Part shown: positions 24,581-37,300 of the stretch, piece by piece | Position numbering within the stretch: position 1 is the stretch's first letter | Layout: every line of letters starts with the position of its first letter | Assembly: GCF_030272615.1 (NCBI RefSeq) | Contig: NC_081413.1 | Location: 449,420,538-449,484,537 of the forward strand | DNA length: 64,000 nucleotides | Source: Cryptomeria japonica | Taxonomy: Eukaryota > Streptophyta > Pinopsida > Cupressales > Cupressaceae | Direction: 5' to 3' | Made by a program: the position numbers and the translations under genes | Notes under the pieces: generated by a model | Seen by the model: the letters and a program-made list of their open reading frames with translations, nothing else | Databases searched by the model: none | What the model was told of the DNA's origin: nothing

Positions 24581-25002
24581 GATTAAATACCTTTTACTGC
24601 CTTGGACGGATGATTTCTTGGAGTGTGCTTGCTTCTTGCTCAAAATGCCTTAGCTCAGAGTCTTCACACTCTCTGAAAATTTGAAATCTCAGTGAAATGA
24701 AATGGAGCCAAAACCTTACTTTTATAATGTCTTTTTGCCATCTACCACATTAATTGCATGCCAGTTAAGTATTCACTTAACATTGTCTGCCGGTAATAAG
24801 TAATTTTTCAACTTCTTATCTCTAACCGAGGGAATAATTAGCACATGTGTCATTAGATTGCCAAAACCTCAAGGAAATTTTCTTCAATTAGATGAAGAAC
24901 TTCCTACCGGTGGAGCACTACTCTTTCCTTCTGGTGAAGTATCAATTTGTCCTACCGGTGAAGCATTGGTTGGTTCTACCGGTGGAGAAGTATTCCCAAT
25001 AT

Positions 25003-26040
25003 TTAGACAGCTTTTCTAATCCATTGTTTTGAGAATTCTTGCTTAACCTCTTCAACTTTTTCTTTACCTTTCAAGCTAGCACTTTTGTTGTCTACCGGTG
25101 TTCCTTTACTTCTACAAAATTTAGCAATATGCCCAATCTTGTTACATACATAACAAGTTCCATTATTCTTCTGAATAGCTTTCCCATTACCTATGTCAGT
25201 TTGTGTTCTACATTGATTTGATAAATGTCCAAATCTTCCACAAACATAACATCTTACATTCATTCTGCAGTTTTCAGAATTGTGACCAACTTTGTTGCAT
25301 TTCGAACATTGACCGGTGGGTGTGTTGATATTCTGATAATTTCTAGATCTACATTCATTTTCTCTATGACCATACTTATTACAGTTAAAGCATTTACCAT
25401 TGAATTTATAAGCATTAGGTTGTCTTACCGGTTTGCTGTGATCCTGAGTATTTGCAGTACCAGAGCTTTCACCAACTTCAAAGCCAATTCCAGAAGTGTC
25501 ACCTTTAGGTTTTTGATTCTTCAGCAAGGTGCCAAGTTCCTCTGAGATTTTCTTGAATTTTTCTTTGTGTTGATTTGCAGTTTCCAGTTCTCTTTCCAAG
25601 ATTTCTTTTTGTCTCATCAGTTCATTTGAGTCATTCTGAGTATGCATTAGATCTATCTTCAACATGTCATTTTCATAGCTAAGTCTTGTATTCTCATTTG
25701 CTGCATCACTTAGTCTTCTGGTCAATTCTTCTTCATTCTTCTTCCTATCCTCAATCTCTTTGCAAAATCTCATAGTCATATCCTGCATTTCATTTTTTGT
25801 TGTCATGATCTCTTGTTTCAACTTGCTTATCATATCATTAAGTGATTCCTTTTCATCATTCTAATTTTGTAGTTTTTCACAAAGTTCTCTTCTCTTATTT
25901 CTTGCAATAGTAAAATTTTCTTTAAGTGCCTGAATGATATCCCGAGCTGCCCTTAAATCATTTTCTAATTTGATATTTTTCAATTTCTCTGCATCATAGT
26001 CTGTAAGAGCTCCTTCAAGTTGCTTCATCAAATTTTCCAT
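25003..26040 (-). pseudogene. NA1 gag-like protein with four zinc knuckles
   Basis: Starts MENLMKQLEGALTDYDAEK at 26040, 58 bases after the PBS, matching NA2 MENLRK. The N-terminal two thirds are heptad-like coiled coil (KLKQEIMTTKNEMQDMTMRF, LEREL). Four CCHC knuckles follow: CFNCNKYGHRENEC, CSKCNKVGHNSENC, CYVCGRFGHLSNQC and CYVCNKIGHIAKFC. The C-terminus is basic. A single stop near 25860 splits the frame. Coiled coil plus multiple knuckles fits an RNA-packaging protein. I see no clear capsid fold of the copia type, so it may be a divergent Gag or a replacement for it. Confidence 0.75.
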
Positions 26041-26097
26041 TTTTACCAGTGTCAAGATCTTCCTCAAGCTGTTAGGCTTCTAAAAATAGAGGACCAA

Positions 26098-26109
26098 GCT
26101 CTAATACCA
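26098..26109 (-). promoter_or_regulatory. Primer-binding site of NA1
   Basis: TGGTATTAGAGC on the minus strand, two bases inside the 5' LTR. It differs by one base from the initiator-Met complement TGGTATCAGAGC. NA2 has TGATATCAGAGC at the same place. Confidence 0.85.
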
Positions 26110-26111
26110 AT

Positions 26112-26916
26112 TGTTAGGGGTCCCACATATACTGAGAGGGGGGGTTGAATCAATATCTAACCGGTAATAAGAATTTCTTAAGTTAAAACATGCAGGACAT
26201 AATATAACAGTGTACTAGTATGCAAGAAATAATGCAATAAACAGAATCAAGAATATCCACATGAAAAGTACACCATAACACAAGATGTTTAACGAGGAAA
26301 CCCCATGTGGGAAAAACCTTGGTGGAATTTCTGTCCCACAATATTCACTCACTGGCCAATAAGAGAATATTACTTACAATAGGGGCCTGCACATGTAGGA
26401 AGGCCAATTGCCTAGAGCTCACTGCTCAATGGGAAGTCACACTGACTTACAATAAGGATTATACAAATCCAATAACTTGTACTGCTTTACAATAGCATCT
26501 TCAATTCCAGATTCAGTACTGGTTCCTGCTCTGTTCTTTACATATACCCTTTGATTTATATTTCGCACATTAGGTCTGCCTAATATTTTCCTTAATACTT
26601 TTTCAACCTCCTCTAAATATCTACAATGATCTCCTTTATATATAAGAGTCATTTTACAATTTGCCAAGTCGGCTTACAATAATAAACAAAATATTGTATA
26701 ACAAAAATCTTGTCGGCCTCTATGCCGGTATACTTGTTTTCTTCGGTGCCGGTGCCGATGTCCTGAGTGTGATCTGCTGATGCCAGTGCACTATCTTGTC
26801 AGTGTAATGCTTTGCCAGTATAATGTCTTGCCGGTGCCATAGGATTGCAAGGTTGCCATCAATGACAAAACCTTCAATCACATACAATGTCTCGTTGGAG
26901 TGTGCATATGCCAACA
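26112..26916 (-). repeat. 5' LTR of NA1
   Basis: 805 bp, TGTTGGCATATG...CCCCTAACA on the minus strand, intact termini, followed by ATGAT (26917-26921). TATA-like box at about 26635-26644. ORF 26437-26667 recurs in the other LTR (20593-20823) and is LTR sequence, not a gene. Confidence 0.93.
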
Positions 26917-27880
26917 ATGATAAGTTCTTCAAACTTAATATAGTTGGATCTCATATATCAAGAATCCCAAAGAGATGTCCACAATTGGATGGGCTGGTCC
27001 TCACCTTCCCTATTCTTGGTATTTAATTTCAGGCACTCAGGCCAAAAACCCTTTACATATCCATAAAATAACACTAGATGCATAAATAGTGAATAAAATT
27101 TAAAATTGGGATGAGTATCATCCCTAAGGTTTAACAATCCTTTGTGCAACCTCTCCACTAGATATGCTGCATATTCAAAACACCTAGGTTCATACATTTG
27201 TATATCAGAGGCTAACACCAACAGCCCAGTGCTTGCCAGATCAGGAACCTCCACCCCTCCTACTTGCCCATGCGACATATATGTGTACTGCAAGTAGTGT
27301 ATAAACAAATCAATGCTGAATGGTGGCCCATCTTCCTCTGTTAATTTTTTGGCCTGCCTCTTGTGAATGGAAAATTTCCAGCCGGTATATGTAGTGTCCA
27401 TTCTGAGGTATTATTCCTCCAACTCCCCAAAAGACAAGGGATTATCAGGACTGGGGTCTAAATTGAAAACCTCGTTTATGGTACCCACAAAAAATCTAAT
27501 AAATGCTTCCGCATTTGGGAGCTGAATGCACCTCTTATATTTACAAAAACATTGGGGACTATTATCTTACCTAAATTTGTCATCCAAGGATTACAGAGCG
27601 ACATCTCCTTGCTCCTTCTTAAATGGCAAAACATAAATAGTACATGTCCCCTTACCTTGGTCCAGACATCTCTGACCTCTCTATACTTGTCTTCTAATTG
27701 GTCTCTCCTTCGAAGGTGTTGCTTTGACCTTCTGGATTTTGGGTTGGGTGCCTGCATTTGGTCTATCATGTCTTGGTTTAACTTCCTGACTGGAGGCACC
27801 TCTTCAGTTTTTCCTTTTCTCACCTTAGAGTTAGGGCTCTTGGTCACCCTCTTCTTTCCTATTGAAATCGAGGCTTCCAT
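26917..27880 (-). pseudogene. Unknown ORF family H2, N-terminal part
   Basis: Two open stretches. The first, 27880-27476, starts MEASISIGKKRVTKSP and is very basic (RRSKQHLRRRDQLEDKYREV). The second, 27401-26958, reads YTGWKFSIHKRQAKKLTEED, FIHYLQYTYMSHGQVGGVEV, YEPRCFEYAAYLVERLHKGL and FYSLFMHLVLFYGYVKGFWP. A frameshift or short lesion separates them near 27440. The frame then runs into the ATGAT duplication and resumes beyond NA1 at 20267. Together with 18312-20267 it would encode about 1000 residues. The family is unknown. The central part looks like a folded helical domain and is not a retroelement enzyme. Confidence 0.5.
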
Positions 27881-28299
27881 TTCTGCAATTACAATCCTCT
27901 GTTCTATTTTTCAAAGGTGCAATGTGTTCTATCTGTGTATTCTTCTTCCACCAACACAGTATTTAGACAAGGCAATTTGTAGTTCCACCATATTCTTTTG
28001 CAATAATGAACTTCTCATAAAATTTGCCTCATGCGAACCATAGATGCATATCTACTACAAGTATTAAATAGAAGACTTTTAAAAAAATTTGTTTTGAATT
28101 CTGATATGACAATGAATCATCGACATGTTTTCCTGATGAATATTTCCCTTTTGGCACTCTCTAAACAACTCTTTATTTGCTTTGACATCTTACTTTTTCT
28201 TATCAGGATACCCTAAGCTGATGACTCCTTTTCCTCCTCATCGGTATATCTCAAACCAATATTCTCATTGGACGTTAGGTGAGCTCATTTAGTGTTATC
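27881..28299. other. No gene recognised
   Basis: Upstream of H2 on its strand. Mixed-composition sequence with short chance ORFs only. No TATA box or LTR end could be assigned with confidence. Confidence 0.4.
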
Positions 28300-29060
28300 A
28301 CGATAGGCATTGTTTCCCCGATGGGCTTCACCATTAGCATAGATCTTCTTGATACAATCACCTTCATCACCATTAATCTTCTCAATAGTGTCTTCGCTAT
28401 GCTCAATCAGTCCGCTCCTTCATTGGGTATCAGGGTAATCCGAAATGAAACATACCAATAAGAAAATTCTTCCCAATAGAGTAAGTTCCATTGGTATATG
28501 TTTCACCAATGATTTCTTCAGGTATCATGGTGGCTCAAAGTAACACATACCAGTCACTTTGGCTATTCTGATGCAACCGACTTCATCGCCATGAGTCTTC
28601 CCAGTAGTGTCTTTGCTCCGTTCAATCAGTTTGCTCCTTCATTGGGTATTGGGGCAATCTGAAATGAAATATATCGATAAGAAAAGTCTTCCCGATAGAG
28701 TATATTCCATCGGTATATGTTTCACCAATGATTTCTTTGGGCATCAGGGTGGCTCAAAGTAACACATACCGATCGCTTTGGCTATACCGATGCAACGGGC
28801 TTGAACACCATGAGTCTTCTCGATAGTGTCTTCGCTCCACTCAATCAGTCTGCTCCTTCAACAAATATGGGGGTCGCTCCTTCAATAGATATGGGGGTAA
28901 TCCGAAATGAAACATATTGATAAGAAAAGTCTTCCCGATAGAGTATGTTCCATCTGTATATGTTTCATCGATGATTTATTCGAGCATCGGGGTGGCTCAA
29001 AGTAACACATACCAATTGCTTTGGCTATACTGATGGACTCTTCTTTTTGCCACTCTTATA
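28300..29060. repeat. Tandem repeat, unit ~220-240 bp, about three copies
   Basis: Each unit contains, in order, GTTTCACCAATGATTTC, GGTGGCTCAAAGTAACACA, TTGGCTATACCGATGCAAC, CAATCAGTCTGCTCCTTCA, ATCCGAAATGAAACATA and TCTTCCCGATAGAGTA. Copies begin at about 28500, 28722 and 28963, with a partial one before the first. One copy has an extra internal duplication (GTCGCTCCTTCAA...). Words CCGAT and ATCGG recur throughout and continue to about 29230. The array ends just before the clathrin exon remnant at 29287. Confidence 0.75.
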
Positions 29061-29286
29061 GGTATAAGTCTTATCAATACCCTCATTAGCTATTGGCAAG
29101 ACAATTCTCCACTATTGTCGCTAGTGTTTACTATGCCAATGGGTCATATCGATATAGTTTTTGCCGATGCATCAATTCTCCTCAACTTTGCTCCTTGATC
29201 AGTATAACTTTTGCCGATGAGTACAACTCTGGTTTGCCATGCTCTCTAATTGGTATATGGTATCCCGATGCCTCCTCACCTTATTT

Positions 29287-29799
29287 GGGTGATCGTGAAT
29301 GTCCTAAGGAATTGGTGGTGTATTTTGTGGAACAAGTACACAGTTGGTAAAACATATAGTTGGTTGTTCTCTCTCATAGGGTAAAGTATATTTTGAATTA
29401 TCATTTTGGATTGGGGCATTGAAATGGGGATTACTTTTACAATTTAGAACTGTAGGACAAGAAAGAATGGTTTCTTCATGCTTGTTCATATGCTATGACT
29501 TGATTAGACCAGATGTGGCTTTGGAACTTGCTTGGATGAATAATATGATTGAATTTGTGTTTCCTACCTACTTCAGGTTCTTGATATACTATGATGATTC
29601 TATGAATATTTTATGTTTCTATTTAATAAACATTTTAAATCTTCTACACAATTAAATAGCTAATATTTAAAGAATTTATTTTTCAAAGTTCATTCGAGAA
29701 TACACGACAAAAGTTGATGAGCTTGTTAAGGACAAGTTAGAGGCTATCGAAAAAGAGAAATCCAATGATAAAGAAGAGAAAGATCTTGTTGCTCAACAG
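29287..29799 (+). pseudogene. Clathrin heavy chain C-terminal exons, left copy
   Basis: Three exon remnants of the plant clathrin heavy chain, the triskelion leg of the vesicle coat. Exon A end (29287-29336) gives GDRE-PKELVVYFVEQ. Exon C (29456-29576, after TGTAG) gives [20 protein letters not shown] and NNMIEF, with one-base losses near each end. Exon B (29689-29799) is intact, FIREYTTKVDELVKDKLEAI to EEKDLVAQQ, with a GTATGC donor. The order A-C-B matches the end of the clathrin heavy chain. The terminal exon is not here; it lies at 60270. The frameshifts in exon C and the loss of everything upstream make it a pseudogene. Confidence 0.85.
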
Positions 29800-32019
29800 G
29801 TATGCATTTTGCTTAATAGAGCCTCAAGGAGCACTTGTTCTACTCTACTAACGATTTTTTAAAATTCAAATAAATATGTGCCTATTTTGTTTATAGAATA
29901 TAGCATTTTAAGAGCATAATTAAGGAAATTATAGAAAATAGCATGCGCATTTTTAAGAGCATAATTAAGAAAATTATAGAAAAATAGCATTTTTAAGAAA
30001 ATTATAGAAAAATTATGTGCTAACATATTGCACTCTCTAAAAAGGATAATCTTTACAAGGATCCAATGGAAACTAGTTCTCAATTGGCTGATTGTGAACT
30101 TGTAGAGGAATTGCTGGTGTATTTTGTGCAACAGGTATTTTGTGGAACGAGTTAGAGGTTGTCCAAGAAGACAAATCCAAGGAGAAAGAAAAGAAAGATC
30201 TTCTTGCTCAACAGGTATGCATTTTACTTAATTGAGCCTCAAGGAGCACTTGTTCTACTCTACTAAAGGGTTTTTAAAAATTCAAATAAATACATGCCTC
30301 TTTTGTTTACAAAATATAGCAATTTAAGAGCATAATTAAGGAAATTATAGAAAACAACATGTGCATTTTTAAGAGCATAATCTAGGAAATTATTGAAAAA
30401 TAGCATTTTTAAAGAAATTATAGAAAAATTATGTGCTAACATATTGCACTATCTAAAAAGAATAATCTTTACAAGGATGCAATGGAAACTAGTTCTCAAT
30501 TGGGTGATCATGAACTTGCAGCAAAATTGCTAGTGTATTTTGTGGAACAGGTATTTTGTGGAATGAGTTAGAGGCTATCCAAGAAGAGAAATCCAAGGAG
30601 AAAGAAGAGAAAGATCTTGTTTCTCAACAACTATGCATTTTTCTTAATTGAGCCTCAAGGAGCACTTCTTCTACTCAAATAACGGTTTTTCAAAATTCAA
30701 ATAAATATGTGCCTATTTTGTTTACAGAATATAGCATTTTAAGAGCATAATTAAAGAAATTATAGAAAATAGCATGCACATTTTTAAGAGCATAATTAAG
30801 GAAATTATAGATAAATAACTTTTTTAAGGAAATTATAGAAAAGTTATGTGCTAACACATTGCACTATCTAAAAAGGATAATCTTTACAAGGATGGAATGT
30901 AAACTAGTTCTCAATTGGCTGATCGTGAACTTGTAGAGGAATTGTTGGTGTATTTTGTGGAACAGGTATTTTGTGGAATGAGTTAGAGGCTGTCCAAGAA
31001 GAGAAATCCAAGGAGAAAGAAGACAAAGATCTTGTTGCTCAATAGGTATGCATTTTTCTTATTTAAGCATCAAGAAGCACTTGTTCTACTCTACTGATGG
31101 TTTTTAAAAATTCAAATAAAGATGTGCCTATTTGGTTTATAGAATATAGCATTTTAAGAGCATAATTAAGGAAATTATAGAAAATAGAATGCGTATTTTT
31201 AAGGGCATAATTTAAGGAAATTATAGACAAATAGCATTTTTAAGGAAATGATAGAAAAATTATGTGCTAACATATTGCACTGTCTAAAAAGGATAATCTT
31301 TACAAGGATGCAATGGAAACTAGTTCTCAATCGGGCTATCGTGAACTTGCAGAGATTTTTGCCGGTGTATTATGTGGAACATGTATTTTGTGGAATGAGC
31401 TAGAGGCTGTCCAAGAAGAGAAATCCAAGGAGAAAGAAGAAAAAGATCTTTTTTCTCAACAGGTATGCATTTTGCTTAATTGAGCCTAAAGGAGTACTTG
31501 TTCTACTCTACTGACGATTTTTAAAAATTCAAATAAATATGTGCCTATTTTGTTTACAAATTATAGCATTTCAAGAGCATAATTAAGGAAATTATAGAAA
31601 ATAGCATCCACATTTTTAAGAGCATAATTAAGGAAATTATAGACAAATAGCATTTTTAAGGAAATTATAGAAAAATTATGTGCTAACATATTGTATTGTC
31701 TAAAAAGGATAATCTTTACAAGGATGCAATGGAAACTAGTTCTCAATCGGGTGATCATGAACTTGCAGAGGAATTGCTAGTGTATTATCTAGAACAGGTA
31801 TTTTGTGGAATGAGTTAGAGGTTGTCCAAGAAGAGAAATCCAAGGAGAAAGAAGAGAAAGACCTTGTTTCTCAACAAGTATGCATTTTTCTTAGTTGAGC
31901 CTCAAGGAGCACTTGTTCTACTCTATTGACGATTTTTTAAAACTCAAATAAATATGTGTCTATTTTGTTTACAAAATATAGCATTTTAAGAGCATAATTA
32001 AGGAAATTATAGAAAATAG
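29800..32019 (+). repeat. Clathrin-exon tandem array, part 1 (five units and part of a sixth)
   Basis: Units of about 417 bp, recognised by a variant of GATGCAATGGAAACTAGTTC at 30057, 30475, 30891, 31308 and 31725. Each holds intron sequence starting at a TTTACAGAATATA acceptor-like site. Then come AT-rich sub-repeats (AGCATAATTAAGGAAATTAT), clathrin exon A ([20 protein letters not shown] to VYFVEQ), a duplicated 14-base junction (GTATTTTGTGGAAC), and the second half of exon B ([16 protein letters not shown] in its own frame) with a GTATGC donor. Exon A reading through the junction meets TAG. NA2 interrupts the next unit at 32020. Confidence 0.9.
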
Positions 32020-32838
32020 TGTTGGCATTATACACTCTACTGAGAATGGTTGATGTTGTCATTGATGGAAACCAACCGGTAACAGGTTTCTAGACATGCA
32101 CCGACATCACAAACATCATACACCGATAGGCACCAACACTAGAAGGCACATTCATTAGCATCTAGATTACATTAGAAATGAAGTACACCGACACTCAGGC
32201 CGACATGAGACAAAGTTATTGTTTATGTGAATTATATTGTAAATGTAATTTATTATTTGTAAGCCGACTTTGTGTATTGTAAAGACTCATATATGTATAA
32301 GATCTTATAGATCATTTTGTATAATGATAGGATATTTTTGTAATAGCATGGAATAGAAGAATATTATGTAAGACAACAAAAGGTTGTTGGTTAAGGTATA
32401 TGACTGAGCTTAAACTAGTACTAATCCAAGCATTGTAGATGCTATTTTTAGTAGTACATTATCTTGGATTTAATTATCCATATTGTAGTTAGTGAGACTC
32501 TTTCATTGAGCAGTGCGCTCTAGGCTGTTGGCCTTCCTGCATGTGCAGGCCCCTATTGTAAGTAATATCTATTCATATTGGCTAGTGAGTAAATATTATG
32601 GGTTACAAATCCCATCGAGGTTTTTCCCAGACCCGGTTTCGTTGCCAAAATATTTTGTGTTATGGTGTGCATTCATGCTGTCTTTGTTATTTCTCTTTAC
32701 TACATTATTTCTTGTTTACTGGTACATTGATTTGGGTTGCAAAGTTATAAATAAGTTTAAATATTACATTAATCAGTTAGACATTGATTCACCCCCCCCT
32801 CCCTCTTAGTGTCTTTGGAACTGTCATTGCATCTAACA
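32020..32838 (+). repeat. 5' LTR of NA2
   Basis: 819 bp, TGTTGGCATTATACAC...GCATCTAACA. A TATA-like stretch ATATATGTATAAG lies near 32287-32300. A C-rich run (CACCCCCCCCTCCC) near 32790-32803 precedes the end; it is shared with NA1 as GGGGGGG on the opposite strand. Confidence 0.93.
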
Positions 32839-32840
32839 AT

Positions 32841-32852
32841 TGATATCAGAGC
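32841..32852 (+). promoter_or_regulatory. Primer-binding site of NA2
   Basis: TGATATCAGAGC, one mismatch from the initiator-Met complement, two bases inside the LTR end. Confidence 0.85.
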
Positions 32853-32909
32853 CTGGTCCTCTATTTGCAAAATCCTAACAACTTGAGGAATATTTTGAAA
32901 CCGGTACTA

Positions 32910-33980
32910 ATGGAGAATTTGAGAAAATAGTTGGAAGGAGCTCTTGAAGATTTTGATGCAGAAAAATTGAAGAATATAAAACTTGAAGATGATTTGAGGA
33001 CTAATAAGGAATTCATTAAAGGAATTCAAGAGAACCTAGTTATAGCACAAAACAAGAGGACGAAACTTTATGAGAAAATACAGAAACATGATGATGGAAA
33101 ATAAACTCTTAGTGATATTGCAGATAAGTTGAGACAAGAGAACAATAACATGAGTAATGAAATACAAGATCTGACCATGAGGCTATCTAAGGATATTGAA
33201 GACAGGAGAAAGAATGAAGAAGGCTTAACTAGAAGATGTGATGATGGAGGTAATGAAAATATGAGACTTTGTCATGAAATTGATATGCTAAAGATAAATC
33301 TGATTCACATGCAACATTATAAAGAAGAGCTTATGAGACAAGTTTAGATTCTAGAAAATGAGTTGATCATTGCAAATGAACACAAAGACAAATTCAATAA
33401 AAGTTCAGAAAGATTTAATGACATGCTTAAAAGACAAAAAACTGATGGAGATACAATTGGACTTGGATTTGAACATGGAGAAAGTTTCAGGACTGCAAAC
33501 AATCAAGATCATAGTAAACTGGTAAGACAACCTAATGCTTATAAATTTAATGGGAAGTGTTTTAATTGCAACAAATTTGGTCATAGAGAAATCAATGCAA
33601 ATTTAGAAATAATCAGAATACAAATTTACCCACCGGTCAATGTTCCAAATGCAATAAAGTTGGTCACAATTCAGAAAATTGCAGAATGAATATGAAATGC
33701 TATGTTTGTGGTAGATTTAGACATTTATCTAATCAATTCTAAACACAAACCCGACAAGGATATGGAAAATTTATTCAGAGGAATAATGTAACTTGTTATG
33801 CATGTAACAAGATTGGGCATATTGCAAAGTTTTGTAGAAGCAAGACTATACCAGCGAACAACAAAGGATCTAATAGGAAGGGAAAAGAAAAGGTAAATGA
33901 AATAAAGAAAGAATTTTCAAAACAATGGATTAAGAAGGGGATCAGAGAGTTGATGAATCTGTCTCTGCACTGGTTGAATA
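32910..33980 (+). pseudogene. NA2 gag-like protein with zinc knuckles
   Basis: Starts at 32910 (MENLRK) with an early stop, then LEGALEDFDAEKLKNIKLED, long coiled coil (33129-33689) and four knuckle sites: CFNCNKFGHRE followed by a frameshift, CNKVGHNSENC, CYVCGRFGHLSNQ with its last Cys lost, and CYACNKIGHIAKFC. The tail is basic (KGKEKVNEIKKEFSKQWIKK), as in NA1. It is more decayed than the NA1 copy, with several nonsense changes and at least one frameshift. The role is inferred to be RNA binding and packaging, from knuckles and position after the PBS. Confidence 0.7.
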
Positions 33981-34314
33981 GAGTAACCCTCCACTGGTAG
34001 GAGATTCTTCATCTAACTAAGGAATACTTAGGAGGTATGGTGACAAGTTGAAAATCATGCATTCTATCCTCAGTTAAAGGTAAGGAGACACATTTCTTCT
34101 TTATCGGTAGATGTGTTAAGTTTCCACTAAACCAACAAGAATTTAATATGGTAGTTGGAGAAAATTTTGGTTATAAAGCATCGAAAAACCCTCATTTTTA
34201 TCCACCAAGCATTCAAGCATTCAGAGAGCGCGAAATTGAGCAAATGCATCCTAAAGGCAAGCAACAAAGTATTTTTCAGGCATTCAGGGATTTCCAACAA
34301 CAGGTATTTATCAA

Positions 34315-37300
34315 ATGGCATCTTCATCTTTTGTACCTAAGTTTATTGCAAACCCTACTGTGGTAGAGAACATTAAGCACCCTAGGCTTGTGTTTAAAAA
34401 TCATCCCTGAAATTTCCAAGCAAGATGATTCTATTGGAGCTTTTTTGAAAATTCCAAAAGGAGTCACTTTTACTGAAGACCCTAGAATCTACATTCACTG
34501 CAACATAGAAAATTTAGGGGCTGATGATTTGAAGAACATGTACAATGGTGTTATTACTGATGAACAAGGTTTGGTTAAACCGGAGCATAAGATAGTTGAA
34601 GACTTAGGATTTGTTGAAATACTGAACATACCTAAATTTACGAAGGAGGTAGTTCATCTTGTTCTAAGCAAAGTTCATGGAGAGTTTATGTGGCTAGAAT
34701 CTGTTTTTAAAATCTCAAAGGAAGCAATCAAGGCAGTTACTGATTTACCCTCAACTGGTAGTAGGACCGACAAAACCAAGAAGATACCTAACAAGGGTGT
34801 TATGGATTTAACTGGAGCCACATTCGACAACAAATCTCTTATGGTTAATGACATTACTGATGCAAGTGTGAGATATATAAGTATGATACTTGGCTATAGA
34901 GTAACTCATGCAAATAGATTAAATTTAGTTTCCAGCTTATGTATTCATAGTGCATATGAGAGGGTTAAGAACAATGCTAGGATTGATATCTGTGAATGGC
35001 TTAAGGATGAACTAATAGACAACCTGAAAAAGAATAAGGGTGACAAGAAGGGGACATTCCATTTTGACAACCTACTTGTGTGTTTGATGCTTTACTTTAC
35101 CAAAGAGATACCTAGCATTGGTCATAAGGACTTTGGATATGACATCCTAGTAGGAGAAAAAATCATGGAAGCTATCACCGGTATGGGCTCTAATAGTGAT
35201 AACATTATAGCAGACTACTTCAAAAAATTCCAAACTAAGATGAAGGCTAGAGAAATGTTACCACAAAGCATAGTAGATAAATATGACAAGCAAATCTGCT
35301 TAGTAATCAAATGAGATGAAACATGGATGGAAGTTATTACTCCTAGAACCATTTGGATAACATAAATGGGTTATGAAGTTGATCTAAATATTCTTGAAGC
35401 ATATGCTAAATCACTTCTTGATGCACCTAAGAAACCTTCAAAAGAATCTTTGGGTAGTGCTGAGACCATTGAGAGTGTTGTTTCGATGCAGAAGTAGAGA
35501 AAAAGAAGAGAAAATTTTATTAGACATGCATCCAATATGGCTAAGGAAGTTAAGGAAAATGTAATGAACCCGAGTTCTATATCTGCTAGTGAACTGGAAG
35601 GATTGAAACCGGAAGCTCATGTTTCACCAGTTGTCACTTCTTTAGATACAGACAATGGAAAAGCAGCTGAGTTCAAGAGAGTTGAAAGAAAGAAGTTGAA
35701 ACCTTCACTGGTACCCTCTCCTTCTCCCAAAAGGACTAGAACTTTAAGGAAGAAGCAGCGGGTTGTAAGGGAGCCTAAGAAGAAGCTAACACCAAAGAAG
35801 AAACAAACTAAGACACTGAATACCCTTACACTAGAGGAACTAGTAAATGAGATAACACAAGATGGTAATCTGTGCAATGTAAATAAATATTATCATTCTT
35901 AAAAAGATTATGACAAGGAAACAATAGAAGCTAGTATTATTTTGCAACTAGACATCTATAAAAAGGTTGTAATTGAAGTTGTAGATGATCTGTCGAATGA
36001 CTTGTATCTAAGATTAGAAGCTAAAAGAATGTAAGTAATGGAATTAGATAAAAAGTTAAAAGTTGAAGCATTATTGGCACTACACCTTGTAAATTCTAAA
36101 GAGGAAATTGATGAACTGATTTCTGAAGCAAACCGGTCAGTTTTTGTAACTGGACACCGATAGGTTAGCCTAATGGTTCGGAGAATAAAACAAATTGTTG
36201 ATGAAATTGTGGACAGTTGGGACATATTTTTTGTTGAAAAAGAAAAGAAAGAGGAAAGGGAAAGATAGAAAATGGATAAATCTTTTGTGAAGGTATACCA
36301 AAAGGACAAAGGTTAAGGCAAAATTGGTAGTGTACCTGCTATAAGGGTAACCGATAACATTCCCCCACTAGCACAAGACACCCCTCCAATAACTTCATCA
36401 TCATTGGTACATATAGACAATCAACTAGATAAGGCAACTGAAGAAGTAACACATGATGATACTAACCCAGATTCTGAAATTCTTTTCACTATGAATATAG
36501 ATACACAAGATATTAACATTAGTGTGGATAAAGAGAATGTAGAGGTTAAGGAAGCCAATGTTAAGAATAGTGAGATCTCTGAGTCACTGACACACACTGT
36601 TGACTCTCAAAAGATTGAAATTCTAGCACAAGCTAAGCAACCTGAGATAGAGAAACTAACATAGGCTAAGGAAACTAACACTGAGAAATCATCAGAAGAA
36701 GAGGTACACACACAAACAGAGAAACCAACATAAAATGTAAGTAAAGAGGAAGCAATTGATGGAAATAAGGAGGAAATAGTGAAGGTAATTGAGCAAGTAT
36801 CTGTTGAAAGGAAATCTATTGCAGAACCAAGCACATCAACTGGAGAATTCAGACCCACTAATATAACAAATGTTCTATTGGATTCAATCAAGATGATAAC
36901 AGATTGTAATGCCTTAGCATTTAAGGCTATTGATGGCACATTGCCTATTTAGAAGATGATTATACCTACCTGTAACATACATCACATTAATGATTCTTTA
37001 GGTAAATTGGATGCATTGTCCAAATTTATTGCTGAAAATGTTCTAACCATAGATAAGGTGAATGAGGAAACTGTAAAGGAAAGAGTAGACAAAGAGAAAG
37101 GAGAATTATTTGAGAAAACTATCAAAAACTGTACTGAGCACATGGATTCATTATTACCGATACTTAACTCAACAATTTTGGAATATAAGGAGCTGTATAG
37201 TGAAGCTTGCAAACCTCACCACCTGACTAAAGATATTGATGAGGAAATTAAGAAGACATGGAAGGAGATAGATGACATTGTGGATAATATGATAGGTTCT

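Larger units (their letters stand above)
20268..26916 (-). mobile_element. NA1: non-autonomous LTR retrotransposon without pol
   Basis: A 6.65-kb element on the minus strand. Two 805-bp LTRs are flanked by the perfect duplication ATGAT (20263-20267 and 26917-26921). The PBS lies at 26098-26109 and a polypurine tract (CAAAGGGGGAGAT on the minus strand) lies beside the 3' LTR. It carries a gag-like ORF with four CCHC knuckles and a long second ORF of unknown function. No protease, integrase, RT or RNase H signature fits in the remaining space. The PBS form TGGTATTAGAGC is the initiator-Met type used by most Ty1/copia elements. LTRs differ at roughly 40-50 sites by eye (5-6%). It is inserted in ORF H2. 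Confidence 0.9.

Noticed and set aside
35438-37212. Minus-strand ORFs inside NA2 (35438-35620, 35617-35877, 35956-36309, 36607-36939, 36982-37212)
   Set aside because: Antisense shadows of the Lys/Glu-rich ORF2; Ser/Phe/Leu-rich composition is typical of such shadows.
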